This document shows positions 49,398 to 60,374 of a DNA stretch of 64,000 bases, in pieces. The notes under the pieces are model-generated. The model ran no database searches. It saw only the letters and a list, made by a program, of their open reading frames with translations, and was not told where the DNA came from. Where the stretch lies: positions 4,204,001-4,268,000 of the forward strand of contig NC_071668.1 of assembly GCF_028554725.1 (NCBI RefSeq). Reading direction: 5' to 3'. The position numbers and the translations under genes were made by a program. This DNA comes from Zeugodacus cucurbitae. Taxonomy: Eukaryota > Arthropoda > Insecta > Diptera > Tephritidae. How positions within the stretch are numbered: the stretch's first letter is position 1; the number at the start of each line of letters is the position of its first letter.

Positions 49398-49554
49398 GGG
49401 TTGCCACCTTATAATATTCGATAAAAGAAGTGAAAAATATGGAAAATTAAAAATTGTGTGTTTTCACATTTGGAAAATCGAAATTTCTAAAAGAGAATAT
49501 CAAGCACAAATATTAATAATTCCAATGTTACTTAAACAATAAATGTGGCAACCC
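49398..49554. mobile_element. 157-bp MITE-like element with 10-bp perfect inverted ends
   Basis: The left end GGGTTGCCAC (49398-49407) is the exact reverse complement of the right end GTGGCAACCC (49545-49554), and the similarity extends a few bases inward. The interior is AT-rich with no coding capacity. No clear target-site duplication is visible, so the superfamily is not assigned. Confidence 0.55.
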
Positions 49555-49750
49555 TGTCACTTGTAAATTAAGAGTACTGTTGACAAATTCTCCAGCACAG
49601 CGGTAATATTCAGATTTATTGACAATTACACTTTTTTTGCACATTTTACATTGCTTGTCAAGCAATCATGTACTTGCCACTCACGCGCACACACATACAC
49701 GCAAATGTATATTTTATATTATGTACACTACACGAATACAGCTGGTCACA

Positions 49751-49863
49751 TGAAAATGGTTAAATTGCTACGTGTTCTTTGGAGGTTGCTGGCACATTTC
49801 ATGTTGCTGCTGTCATTGTTGTTGTTGCCTTGCCAGCCAACTGTGCAGGCGGCACAGTCGTGA
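49751..49863 (+). CDS. Weak candidate: signal-peptide-like short frame
   Basis: Starting at the internal ATG, 37 codons read MKMVKLLRVLWRLLAHFMLL, then a leucine run and PCQPTVQAAQS before the stop. The order (basic start, long hydrophobic core, small residues at VQA) is textbook for a secreted-protein signal peptide. The frame stops at once, and no strong splice donor precedes the stop. It could be a chance product of the GTT-rich DNA, or the first exon of a secreted peptide gene with an unseen splice. Confidence 0.15.
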
Positions 49864-50868
49864 CACACTGACTTACATTTGTATGCATGTTCATTCAAAT
49901 ATTCAAATTGTTGTAATTGTTGTAGTTGTTGTGTGCAAACTAACGCCTGGATTTGCGTGTACACGAATGCAAGCAAACCTAATATGATTTATGGCAGCTA
50001 CAGCGCTATATTGACAACCGAAATCGACATTATTTGGTATATATAACACTCCATATGTATATTTAAGCATGTTGTTTTACAGCAACAACAACAATTGGGT
50101 AGGTGTGTGCGAGTGCAGTTCAGCTTAAATCACGCCTCACGCAACGCCACTCGCCACGCACGCACATAGTCCCGCACATGTTGCCACCAATTGTGGCTTG
50201 GCAGACGTGTGGGGACGCGTGCACTTGATGGCGCACTGACGTTCCGGCATATAAATGCGAAATTATACACAACGTGGCTTTTTTGCGGTGGTTTGTTGAG
50301 CTAGCTGGTGGACTGGCTGGCGGCTAGTTGGTTGCTTGTTTAGTCGGCCAGCTGCTCAACTCTTTTCGGGTTGCGTCCGTCTGACCGCGTGCTTGTTTAG
50401 ATTTACTCGCATATATTATACAATAAATGGCTAAAATTTGGTTGACTTTAGTTGCAGTGACTTAAATTAGAGAGATTTATGGATATGTTGTCCCAGAGAA
50501 TTTGAGAGTTTCGAAACTAAATGAGAGTTATGCTTAAGCTTGGTCAAGGATTTTTCAAGCAATTGAACCAAATTTTAGTTTATATTCTGTTTAAAAAATT
50601 CATTTGGACAATTGAAGAGAGGACTATTGAGAAGAATTTTTGATTACTTTACTTCACTCACTATCAGTTAGTACTAAGGATAGGTGCCCAACCACTGAAT
50701 GAGTATAAACTCTAGGTATATAGACTAAACTTTGATCATCAGATCGGCTCACTTACTCATCCTTAACATCGAATTCGATTCCCATTTTAAAATCTCTGTA
50801 CAAGTTACAAAAAAATCTGGCCACTGGCATCCAGAGTAAAATTGATAGAATAAAGAAAGTTTTTAGTT
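49864..50868. other. Non-coding stretch
   Basis: No supported gene. GTT and CAA triplets occur near 49910-49930 and 50080-50095. I see no repeat shared with the rest of the window. Confidence 0.5.
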
Positions 50869-51175
50869 GTGTTCAAAAAATAACGGGAATTTTCATTTTT
50901 CGAAAAAATATTATTAATTCGTTTACATTGATGTAGTCGCGTTTAAAATAGTACCCCAGCGCCAGCGCTTCTTCCAAACGCCGAAACACTTCTCAAATTC
51001 GATTTTTGTTTTGATAGCCTTTGGCTCTTTCAGTGATTTTTTCGTATACTTGGAAAACGACGGAATTTAAGAATCCATTTCTTTTGGAAATAGGAAAAAG
51101 ACACACGGAGTCTTGTCAGCCGAATATGGAGATTGAAGCATCGTTACAGTATTGTTTTTGGCCATGAGTATGCCT
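50869..51175 (-). pseudogene. mariner-type transposase C-terminus relic, third lineage
   Basis: The minus strand reads MLQSPYSADKTPCVFFLFPK, matching the PPYSPDLAPCDFFLFPK block of mariner transposases, with the last catalytic Asp changed to Val. After a stop it continues SLKEPKAIKTKIEFEKCFGVWKKRW and then, one frame over, YYFKRDYINVNE. The element ends at 'aaaattcccgttattttttg', the expected position of its terminal repeat. It differs from the PSDYHLFLS lineage found four times elsewhere in the window. The rest of the element is missing. Confidence 0.82.
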
Positions 51176-52410
51176 AATAAAAAGATAAATATATAACGGA
51201 CAGAAGTTTGTGAATTCAGATAAAGAAGATCTTTAAAAACTCTAATCTAGATAAGAAAATTCTGCAGAGCATTTGAAAGGTTATAGTCTAATCTTTTTGG
51301 ACTTGATGGACTTTTCGAAATTGGCATTAGGTATGAACAATCGAAGATAATTTGTCCGAAAACATCTATATAAGCTGGCTTCTTTAGTCAAGGGAGTCAG
51401 TTGAATGATTTATGAATCTTCTGATGGATTGGCTCGGAACAAAATTACTCACAGGGTGGACTACAAGTCCTAGAAATTATATCTTACTTATTGGTAAAGT
51501 GTTAAAGTGTCGGAGTAAATTTATTAAATATGGAGGAAAGTACCAACAAATGTTTAGTAGTTGGCTTAGCATTGGAAATTGTTTAATCCACCTCATACTC
51601 CGCTTGTATTTGAAATCATCAGCGGAATAGAATATAATATTTATCAAAATACTAGAACACATGAAAATATGTAGAAAAACAGACACCAATTGGCGCAACA
51701 TAAATTGCGCGATTTAGCGCTGTAAATAACTGCGACAAAACAATCAATAAAATTGAGGTTAAATGGCTGGCGAGGAAGCGAAATCCAAATGAAAGCGAAT
51801 TTATGCGAAACAAAATACATTTATGCACGAGAATTCAAACAGACATAGAACAACATGGAACAAAAACAAAATGAAACAAAAACACACACGAGCACTCATG
51901 TCACTATGATGTTGAAACATTTTTCAATTTCTACAAATTCGTTGTTTTTGTTATTTGTTATTCGTACGACAACAACAGTGAAAATAAAACGGTTTGTATC
52001 TGAATAAACAAAACCATAAATAAGGCGGCGGGGAGGGAGGTAAGTGAGCGCGCGCGTGAAAAAATACACAGTAGGCGACAGCGCCAACTACAACAAAAGC
52101 AACAGCAACAATTAAAAGGCAATAAATTTACGATTTCGATTAGTTTTGAAGGCAACAATGCACACACACACACACACAATTTCTCATACAGAAGCACACA
52201 TGCGAAATGTCTGCGTATTTGTTGAACAAACAGGGTGCCGATGGCTTGACAAACAAATGCGCCAGAGTTTTGCTAGCAAATTTAGAGAGTGCGGAGCGAA
52301 GGGTTTGCATACATTTATATACGCCTTCGGAGTGTGTGGCGTTTGGCTGTCTGGTTTATTGCACAATATTTGTTAACGCCACCGCGCTTTAGTGGGCGTT
52401 CAAGTGGGCA
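51176..52410. other. Non-coding stretch
   Basis: No supported gene. CA repeats lie at 52160-52180. Short overlapping frames at 51412-51701 and 52146-52392 lack domains. Confidence 0.5.
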
Positions 52411-52635
52411 ATGTCTTTACCGACACAATCGGAGTTGCGGCGCGATATTCGTACGAAATTGGCAGCGACCGGGCAAAATGGAGGAGTGAAAAGCTTTTCG
52501 CTGGCAACGCCCACTGCCGGTGGCCGTGATAGGTGCTTACTCACCGCGCTAACGGTGTTGGCGGCGCTCGCTGGCTATGGCTGGAGCATTGGCGCGCAAC
52601 GGCCAAAATATTACAACAACAAACATTCAAAATAG
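52411..52635 (+). CDS. Candidate small membrane protein (74 codons), hypothetical
   Basis: The frame reads MSLPTQSELRRDIRTKLAAT..., then a Ser/Thr/Gly-rich stretch. One predicted membrane span follows at about residues 43-63 (CLLTALTVLAALAGYGW), then a short basic tail ending KYYNNKHSK. Local GC content is clearly higher than in the surrounding DNA and the third positions are GC-leaning, which is why it stands out. I recognise no family. No splice sites, promoter or homologous copy in the window support it. It could be an exon fragment or chance. Confidence 0.22.
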   Translation: MSLPTQSELRRDIRTKLAATGQNGGVKSFSLATPTAGGRDRCLLTALTVLAALAGYGWSIGAQRPKYYNNKHSK

Positions 52636-53920
52636 AAAAAACCAACTTGCGAAAGCATTCTTTGGGCTGCCAAGCGCTTGACACAATTTGATTTATATTT
52701 GTTGTAAACATAATTGAAAACCTTTTGCTCGTCGCCACCGCCACTGCCAGCCAGCCAGCCAAATGTGGCGCGATTGCAGTTGCATGCAAAACACTCGTAG
52801 ACACCTTCAAATCGGTGAGAGACAACAACAATCAATAAAATAAAAGCAATTTTTTGGTGGAGGCGGCGGCAATTGTACTTGTATATGAGAGTGAGTAAAT
52901 GCATTAGGGTGTAGCTCGTTTGAGTTGGGAAAATTTTTTTTTAATTAAATTTTTTTTTCTATCATTCTATTTTCTGTTTTTTTTTTAATTTTTTTTTTAA
53001 TTTTATTTTAGTAAACTTTTTTTGATAAATTTTTTTAAATTAATTTTCGAAAATTATTTTTCATAATATATTTTTCCTTTTTTATATAAAATAAACTTTT
53101 CTTAACAAAAAAATATTTGGAATGCCCCACCCTAATACGAATTCAATTGAATGCACCGTTTGCCGTGTTAACTTTCAAAACTTTTATATCGAACATTAAA
53201 CACACACATATATTTATAGTTTGTAAGCCAAAATGAAAACACAAATAACGCAAATACTGCGAATGTGTATTAAAGTTTGCTAGTCAAGCCAACGGGCGCT
53301 CGGTTGTACGTTGAGTTGAAAATATGCAGGTTTTCGAAAAAAATTTGTATGCTCTTTGGCGATTTGATAATTTATGACTATGTAAATTACTGCAGTACCT
53401 GACTTGTTGGCATGTGCTGTTGGAAAGCCTATTTAAATATATATATATATGGCTAACTCACATTTAATATCAACATTGCCAACTGTTTAAATAAATTTGG
53501 CCTCAGAGCCGCATCATCGATTTTCAGTACAAAAAAACTTTAATGTGAATATTCTTTGATTTCTAATTGGAATTTTTAGGCTATTTTCTTGATTTATGTT
53601 TTTGTAGTGTAAGAAACGATTTATTTTTATTTTTTTCATATAAATTTTGAATTTGTATAAATCTCAGTACTAAATTATATTCTTAAAGCTACTGATTGTG
53701 AACTTTAACTCTGTAAATAAGCCTTCATCGATTCGCCATTTCTCTGCTCATATACGGATACCTCATTAAGATGGTATAACCGCCTTCCATCTTGCTGCCG
53801 CGATTTGTTTTATTGATTTTAGACAAGTTTTACTTTAAGTTTAAATTAGGCAAAGATAAATCGAAAATACTATATAGTATTAGTTTCATATTTTTTATTT
53901 CCCGAATTATCACAAATTTC
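52636..53920. other. Non-coding stretch with T-rich block
   Basis: Runs of T and AT-only DNA dominate 52925-53115. A (TA)n run occurs at about 53437-53450. No gene is seen. Confidence 0.55.
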
Positions 53921-54366
53921 AGTGCTGCCAAATAACTAATTCAGTGTTGCCAAATATTGGTAGTTATTGGCAGTTCACATTCTGCTACAACAGCTGGTAT
54001 AATAGCTGTCATCGATTGGTTAAGCGTTATAGGGAAGCCAATAGAACGCACTGTCCTGTAATTTAAACAGACAGGCATAACTTATGGTGCAAGACTGCGC
54101 TAAGATGTCCTCTTAATCATGCGCAATAGTGTTGTACCATTTTCTTAGATGAAGAAGTACTTAAATTTGCGCAAAAATATTATTGTTATCCCTTTGTTTT
54201 GAGCTGCGTCTATGCCTTACGTTATATTTAATTAATTAAAATGTATTTCAAAGTAAAAATGACAAAAATATATATTAGACAATACATTTTTGTCAAAAAT
54301 TTGTCCTTTGAGTCGTTTTTACCATTGTGAATAGTCTACATATGTAAAATAAAATTTGGCAGCACT
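53921..54366. mobile_element. 446-bp MITE-like element with 13-bp perfect inverted ends
   Basis: AGTGCTGCCAAAT at 53921-53933 is the exact reverse complement of ATTTGGCAGCACT at 54354-54366. A second, partial copy of the left end (AGTGTTGCCAAAT) lies just inside, near 53942. The interior has no frame of note. The ends resemble hAT-type termini of the CAGTG...TGCCA kind. That assignment is inference, because I see no 8-bp target duplication. Confidence 0.6.
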
Positions 54367-54869
54367 CAGCAAGCGGCTATCGAATTTTTAATGAAGTATC
54401 CGCATACTCTCTAGATAACTTTGTTGTTGCTTTCACATGTAAAATTTTTGACAGGTGAGCAGCGCCCAAAGATAGCGAGCAGAGAAGTGACCAATCCAAG
54501 GCAATGTGTTCGATTCGTAGCTCTCTAAAGCTTTGCAGAAATACCTTTATGCCTAACTAGATCATTTTTAGTAATCGTCGTGTCTGTGAAATCATCAGAA
54601 AATTGTTGAGACTTGCTGATTTAGTAGAGTAGGTGACGACTACTCTGGGTAAGGTTGTCGTTAAACCAGTTGAGAGTTTGTACTAATACTAATGCAGGTA
54701 AGGGAGGCCCTCAAAGGTTGTTTAGTAAAAGGCGGGAGTAGTGTCGAAAGATAAAACTTAACACCGGGAGTACATCCATTATATTTTTTTTTTGTTATTA
54801 AAATGAATTTTATCAATTCTTATAATACATTTTATTGTTTTTTGTATTTTTTATACTCTCGCAACAAAA
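54367..54869. other. Non-coding stretch
   Basis: No gene or recognised repeat. Confidence 0.45.
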
Positions 54870-54960
54870 GTTGCTGAGAGAGTATTATAGTTTTGTTCAC
54901 ATAACGGTTGTTTGTAAGTCATAAAACTAAACGAGTTAGATATAGGGTTATATAGTATGC
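54870..54960 (-). repeat. R1-family terminal fragment, inverted orientation
   Basis: 'tactctcgcaac', 'gttttgttcacataacggtt', 'gtttgt' and 'gagttagatatagggttata' are the reverse complement of 59234-59324. The end folds as a hairpin: TACTCTC...GAGAGTA enclosing GCAAC-AAAA-GTTGC. Only the terminal ~90 bases of the family are present. Confidence 0.8.
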
Positions 54961-57941
54961 TCCGCTTCGAAATTGAGAAGTCAAAAGCTTGAAAAAGTTT
55001 CCTATAACTCATCAATAAAATCAATTAAAGTTTGATTTTAACTGGAACATATATATATATATATATGTATATATAATATTCTAATTTTGCAGGCACTAAA
55101 TGGTTCTCTGGTCTCATGATATGGAATGCCATACATAGCATGACTTAACTTCAGTCAGTACTTTGAACCCTTGCCTATAGGTTGATATAGAGGACAATCC
55201 GGGCGTATTGGTATTTCGATTCGATTTCTGTTTCTTCACAGGAAAATCTTGAAAGACGAGCGCTTCTTTAAACTTTTTTGCAAACGGAGAGTTGCATTTT
55301 CAGCAAGTAAATCATTGCGTCTCTCGGCATTCCCTGAAGGAGTATTTTAATTAGTAAACTTCAAACTGTAAAACTTCATCTGCCCATGTATAATTATAAC
55401 CAATTAATTGTATTTTTTCAATTTTTCAATTTCATTTGTTGCAAAAGCGCTTGACTACTTCTACGGCAACGACTACTCAGCCGCAGCTGCATGTATGTGT
55501 ATGTATCTCCAATGCTCGAAGTACTTATGTGTGTGTGCGTGCGAGTTCGCACAACTCATTTGAGTCAAACTTTTCGAGGCAATTAACCAGCAAATTGTGG
55601 CAGGTTAAAAAGTTGTTCATGACCAATATATTTTACATTTTGTTTGGCGCTTACGAAATTAAATGGGTCAAAAGGGCACAATAAAGGTGAATAAGTGTTA
55701 AATGCAATTAAAGAAATTTGCGAAAATAAAAATCTGTGCATACATTCATGCTGTTGGATGAAATGTCTTTACACTGGCTGTTGTTAATTGGCAAGTAGTA
55801 CATATACTCCATATATGTGAGAAGTGAACTTATTCAATTGCGAAAGTCAGCCATTCAACTGAGTGGCACTCGGTGTGCGCGCAGCTAAGTTACTTAGTAA
55901 TTGAATTACAAGTAAAGGTACTTAAGTTATTTCCATATTTGCATAAAGTGCTAGTTGCATATGAGGAGCGCATACAAAAATTCTAAGTATATTTAAAGGC
56001 GACGCGCACTATTTGCGCCACACACTTGGCCCCATCTAAGGTGTCTGTAGGTGACGAAAGCGCGCGCAATTCCAAGCATAGATATTTTTTTAGATGTAAC
56101 TGTGCGGGCACTTGTTACGTACCAGCGCGTTCGCATGTCAAGGATAAGCGCAAGCGGCCGCAGCGCAGCGCCTAAATGTAGGCCAACTAAAGAAGTTGAC
56201 ATCTTCGCGCGTCGCTTCAATGCGCGCCACAGTATCTCTGCTGACTGCCATAGAAAAGCAAATGGAAATATTCTAAAAAAAATCATAAAATGTGTATTGC
56301 AACTGTGGCGCGCTGAAAAGGTGAGTGTGCGCCGAAGTGCGCCAACTAAGTAAATGTGGAAATTAGCAAGAAATTATATACAAATTTCTTTTTTTGCGCG
56401 CACAAGCGCTCACCTGCGTTCAAGTGCCGTATTGTTCAGCGTTGTTGCATATTCATGTTGCTGGCATTCAGTATGCATATTTGTTGCACACGCTGTGGTT
56501 AGCGCACGCGAGCCTTTAGGCGCGTTGCATAAACAGCACCGAAATATCCAGCACAAGCAACAAGCGTGCTCTAAACCACCTCACCTCTTCCTCCTCCGCA
56601 CTGGCAACTAAATATTTATGTAAATGGGGCAAGCGCAGCAGCAAGTGTCTGTCGAACAAAGCATTGTGGCAGTGGCAGGGGGACTAATGCCAATCATGTC
56701 TGCGGACATTCTCAAGCAAAACAGTGCAACGCCGTTGCGACAATGAACTGTGCAGCAAGCAGAAGCAAGTGCAAATCACGTGTGTTGTTGTTATTTTTAG
56801 TGTGTTTACATTAAGCTTTTTGTTGTACTTAGCTGCAGCTGTTTGTTGTCCTTGCATTTCAAATATAATCCAAGTGTAGCGTCTGTGCAGCTGCTTTGTT
56901 GTCATATCCTTGCCGTTACACTTGCTTTTGCTGTTTTGTTTGTTTATGTTGCGCATGCGCCAACACTGGTTGATGCGTGTGTGTGTGTGCCGTTGTTGCT
57001 CATCTTATTGTAATAATTGTTGCTGTTCATCGCATCTGTTGACTTTGGTAAGCAGCCATAGTGTTAATGCTAATCGCAGGCATGTGTGCATCAAATCAAA
57101 TATTTTGTGGCCTTAAATAGCCAGTAGGAAAATTTTGGAGAAATTTTTGCTCCTCACTGGTGTTGTTGTTGTTGTGGTTTAGCATATAATTTTAGTAGTA
57201 AAAGATTCTTTGACCTACTTGTTACTCGAATTTCTACACTTGAACTCGAGTCTGCTCTTTTTGGGTAGATTTCGTAGAGACTACTGTCTCGCAGTATAGT
57301 CTCCGCTTACTCATTCGACATAGTAAAGGTTATTCAGTTAATAATGACTACTTGAAAACTGGTACTGAATTTGAAAAGTTCAATTGTAATAAATATTAAA
57401 ATTTAAAGGTTTCTAAAATATTATGCATTCACCATCAATATTTCCTGTATCTCCCACTAGAACATTGGGTCTATAAAATATAATTTTTATTACATTTTTT
57501 TCTTCAAAAATCTTAAAAAAACTACACTCGAAATAATTAAATTAAAATAATATTTTTTTTTTTAATTTTAAACTCTCATTTCCTACCGGGTGTGTATCAT
57601 AAGCATTTTAGACAACATTCTTGCTAGATATTAAACTTGACTAACGTCAAAAGCAACATGAAATTCAGGCTAATGTTATTGTTTATAATCGCCACTACAC
57701 ACATACAACAAACAGACAAAGTGTCTACATAGACTAAAATAGGAAAATATTTACAAAGGCTTAATGTTATTTATTTAGTTTGTTGGCAGTTCGCAGAGGT
57801 GTGAAAAAAAAAACAGTTCACATGTTTACTTAGTCGCCTAAAGTAGAACTCTAATATAATTCAAGTAGCAGAAAGTAAACTATTTAATGAACAGCAATTT
57901 TTGAATATGTGGCAACATTGTTAAAAAAGTGCATTTTTATT
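54961..57941. other. Non-coding stretch, possible exon edge at 56320
   Basis: At 55990-56350 the DNA turns GC-rich (many GCGC) and frames stay open on both strands. A splice-donor-like AAAAG|GTGAGTG sits at 56320/56321 on the plus strand. No protein domain is recognised on either strand. CAA/GTT repeats lie at 56780-57030. Confidence 0.35.
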
Positions 57942-59324
57942 AAAAACAAGTAAGGAAGGGCTAAGTTCGGGTGTAATCGAACATTTTATACTCTCGCAAT
58001 TTAATGATGTAATTTTATAAAGATAACACAAGTCGACCCATATATTTGGTATAAAGTTCAATAGAATAACGAAAATTACCATAAATAGTATATGGGGACT
58101 GAGGTAATTCCTAAACCGATTTCACTCGTTTTCACCACCAAGATACAATGTATCGAAGACTATACGCTCACTTAATTTAATATTACTTATAATTAGGTAT
58201 ATGGGATCTGGGGGAAGTTATGACCCGATTTTTACCATTTCAGGTACAGAGGGAAACTGTTATAAGAAAAAATTCAGAGGGAATGAATTACATTAAAATA
58301 TGTGAGGGATTTACCTATATTTTCGATGAAAAATTACCCTTAGGCACTGAGTTCTTCATGTTCGATATCAGGGGCCTTGAATAGTCATGGTCCGATTTTG
58401 ACAATTTTTCCACAAGTGATGTCACAGCTCAAATACGGTATTTGTGTAAAGTTTTATTTCGCTATCTTTATCGGTTCCTTATGTATACATAATAAAGTGA
58501 ACGAATCAGAAAGATTCAAAATTGAGTTATATGGGAAGTAGACGTAGTTGTGAACCGATTTCGCCCATATTCCACCCGTGTCATCAGGGTGTCAAGAAAG
58601 AATAGTTCTTGAGATAAGGTTTTTGACCCATAAGTGGGTGACGCCACGCCCAATTTACATTTTGTAAAAAAATCTCAGTGCAGCTTCCTTTTGCCATTTC
58701 TTATGTAAAATTTGGTGTTTCTGACGTTTTTCGTTAGTGAGTTAACGCACTTTTAGTAATTTTCAACCTAACCTTTGTATGGGAGGTGGGCGAGGTTATT
58801 ATCCGATTTCTTTAATTTTTGGACTGTATAAGGAAATAGCTAAAATAAACGACTGTAGAAAGTTTGGTTTATATAGCTTTATTGGTTTGCGAGTTATATA
58901 CAAAAAACCTATTTGGGGGCGGGGTCACGCCCACTTTTCAAAAACAATTACATCCAAATGTGCCCCTCCCTAATGCGATCCTATGTTCCAAATTTCATAA
59001 CTTTATTTATGGATTAGTTATGACACTGTATAGGTTTTCGGTTTCCGCCATTTTGTGGGCGTGGCAGTGGACCGATTTTGCCCATTTTCGAAAGCAACCT
59101 CTTCAGGGTGCCAAGGAACATGTGTTCTAAGTTTCATTAAGATATCTTAATTTTTACTCAAGCTATCGCTTGCACGGACAGACATCCGGATTTCAAATCC
59201 ACTCGTCATCCCGATCATTTATATATATATAACCCCATATCTAACTCTTATATTTCTTGGTGACACAAACAACCGTTATGTGAACAAAACTATTATACTA
59301 TGTGCAACAGGTTGCGAGAGTATA
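57942..59324 (+). repeat. ORF-less interspersed repeat, family R1, near-complete copy
   Basis: It starts 'aaaaacaagtaaggaagggc' with a stem-loop (GTTCGGGTGTAATCGAAC, about 57965-57982) and 'ttttatactctcgcaa'. It ends 'ttgcgagagtataaaa', so the ends are inverted copies of the TATACTCTCGCAA motif. Inside are tandem paragraphs built on 'ccgattt', 'gggcgtgg' and 'cacgccca' boxes. No transposase-like frame is found. It is the reference for the partial copies at 1-655, 5691-6175 and 54870-54960. The mobility class is unknown to me. Confidence 0.85.
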
Positions 59325-60300
59325 AAAAAATTCTGCTGATGTGAGCATTTTTGTTGGCTTCTCCACCATATTAATAATAATTACTCGACACTTCTGGGAT
59401 CGTTATCTTTGAGCTTCTCTTCTCAAGAATTGACATGTGCAAGCAACCACAAAGTTATTTCGTTGAGTTCATTACAAAAGAGTACAAAAATATCACATTA
59501 AAGTCTTCTAACCGCTTGCTTTTATGCTTCTAATTGATTATACCAATTTATACCAGTTGGAGGTTCGATTCACCACTTTGCCAAAAGACCGTAACATTAC
59601 TACAAATAGTTTGAATTTTTATAGCACTCAGTTCCAACTTTTATTCACTGAAGTATTTAATTTTTAGTTCTCTACCAACCTTGCTAAACATACTGAATAC
59701 CCCCACTGGAAAAGTGAATTATGCCAATACTTCAAAATGTTGTTAAATCCCTCACGCTATTGATTTGGCACCTTGACTGCCCACTTGAGTCAATTGTATT
59801 TGCAAGCAGATAAAGCAATCGAATTCTCAGCACGCTGATATGACTCAGTTTTGTGTTTACAGTTGTTGTTGGCTAACTGTAGCATTGCATATGTGTTCAA
59901 CAGCTGATAAGATAAGACATTATACATGCTTATCACTACGAATTGTTGGTCATTTGTTGTCATAATTGCTGCTTAAGTGGTTGTTGGTCTTATGAGCAGC
60001 TTTGTAATCGTAGCATTTGCAATAATAATAAATTACAGTAAATAATTGAAAGCTACAAGTCTTATTGACAGATAAAAAGTGAACCTTTTGTTAATTCTGA
60101 TAAGTACTTAGAAGTATTGTATATAGACATATGACTTAAAAGTTGTAGCAGTAAATAATAGGTGAGGTAGTAGGTAAAAGTAAATAAAAAATTTCGAATT
60201 GTTGAAATTCCTCGTTAAAGTTATGCATATTTTCTTTAAGCAAATATTGTTGCGTTCTATATTTCCTCGAAACTTTTTCGGTTTCGATTCGGAATATCAA
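59325..60300. other. Intergenic spacer downstream of the V-ATPase gene
   Basis: No gene is seen. It separates the R1 repeat from the 3' end of the minus-strand V-ATPase gene. A partial let-7-like string at 60162-60174 is considered and rejected elsewhere in this report. Confidence 0.5.
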
Positions 60301-60306
60301 GTTTTC

Positions 60307-60367
60307 TTTATTGTTTCAAACAGTTTCTTTAATTCATAATTTGTTGAGTATAAATTGGCACTTTATT
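60307..60367 (-). terminator. Poly(A) signals of the V-ATPase gene
   Basis: AATAAA occurs on the minus strand at 60362-60367, only 7 bases after the stop codon, and again at 60307-60312. The second, about 63 bases past the stop, leaves a more usual short 3' UTR. Which is used cannot be decided from the sequence. Confidence 0.5.
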
Positions 60368-60374
60368 TGCGGTT

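Noticed and set aside
59560..59572. GGTTCGATTCA, like a tRNA B box
   Set aside because: No A box at the right distance and no cloverleaf can be drawn around it.
60162..60174. TGAGGTAGTAGGT, identical to the first 13 bases of let-7
   Set aside because: The match stops there (followed by AAAAG), and no complementary arm able to form a let-7 hairpin lies nearby. A chance match.
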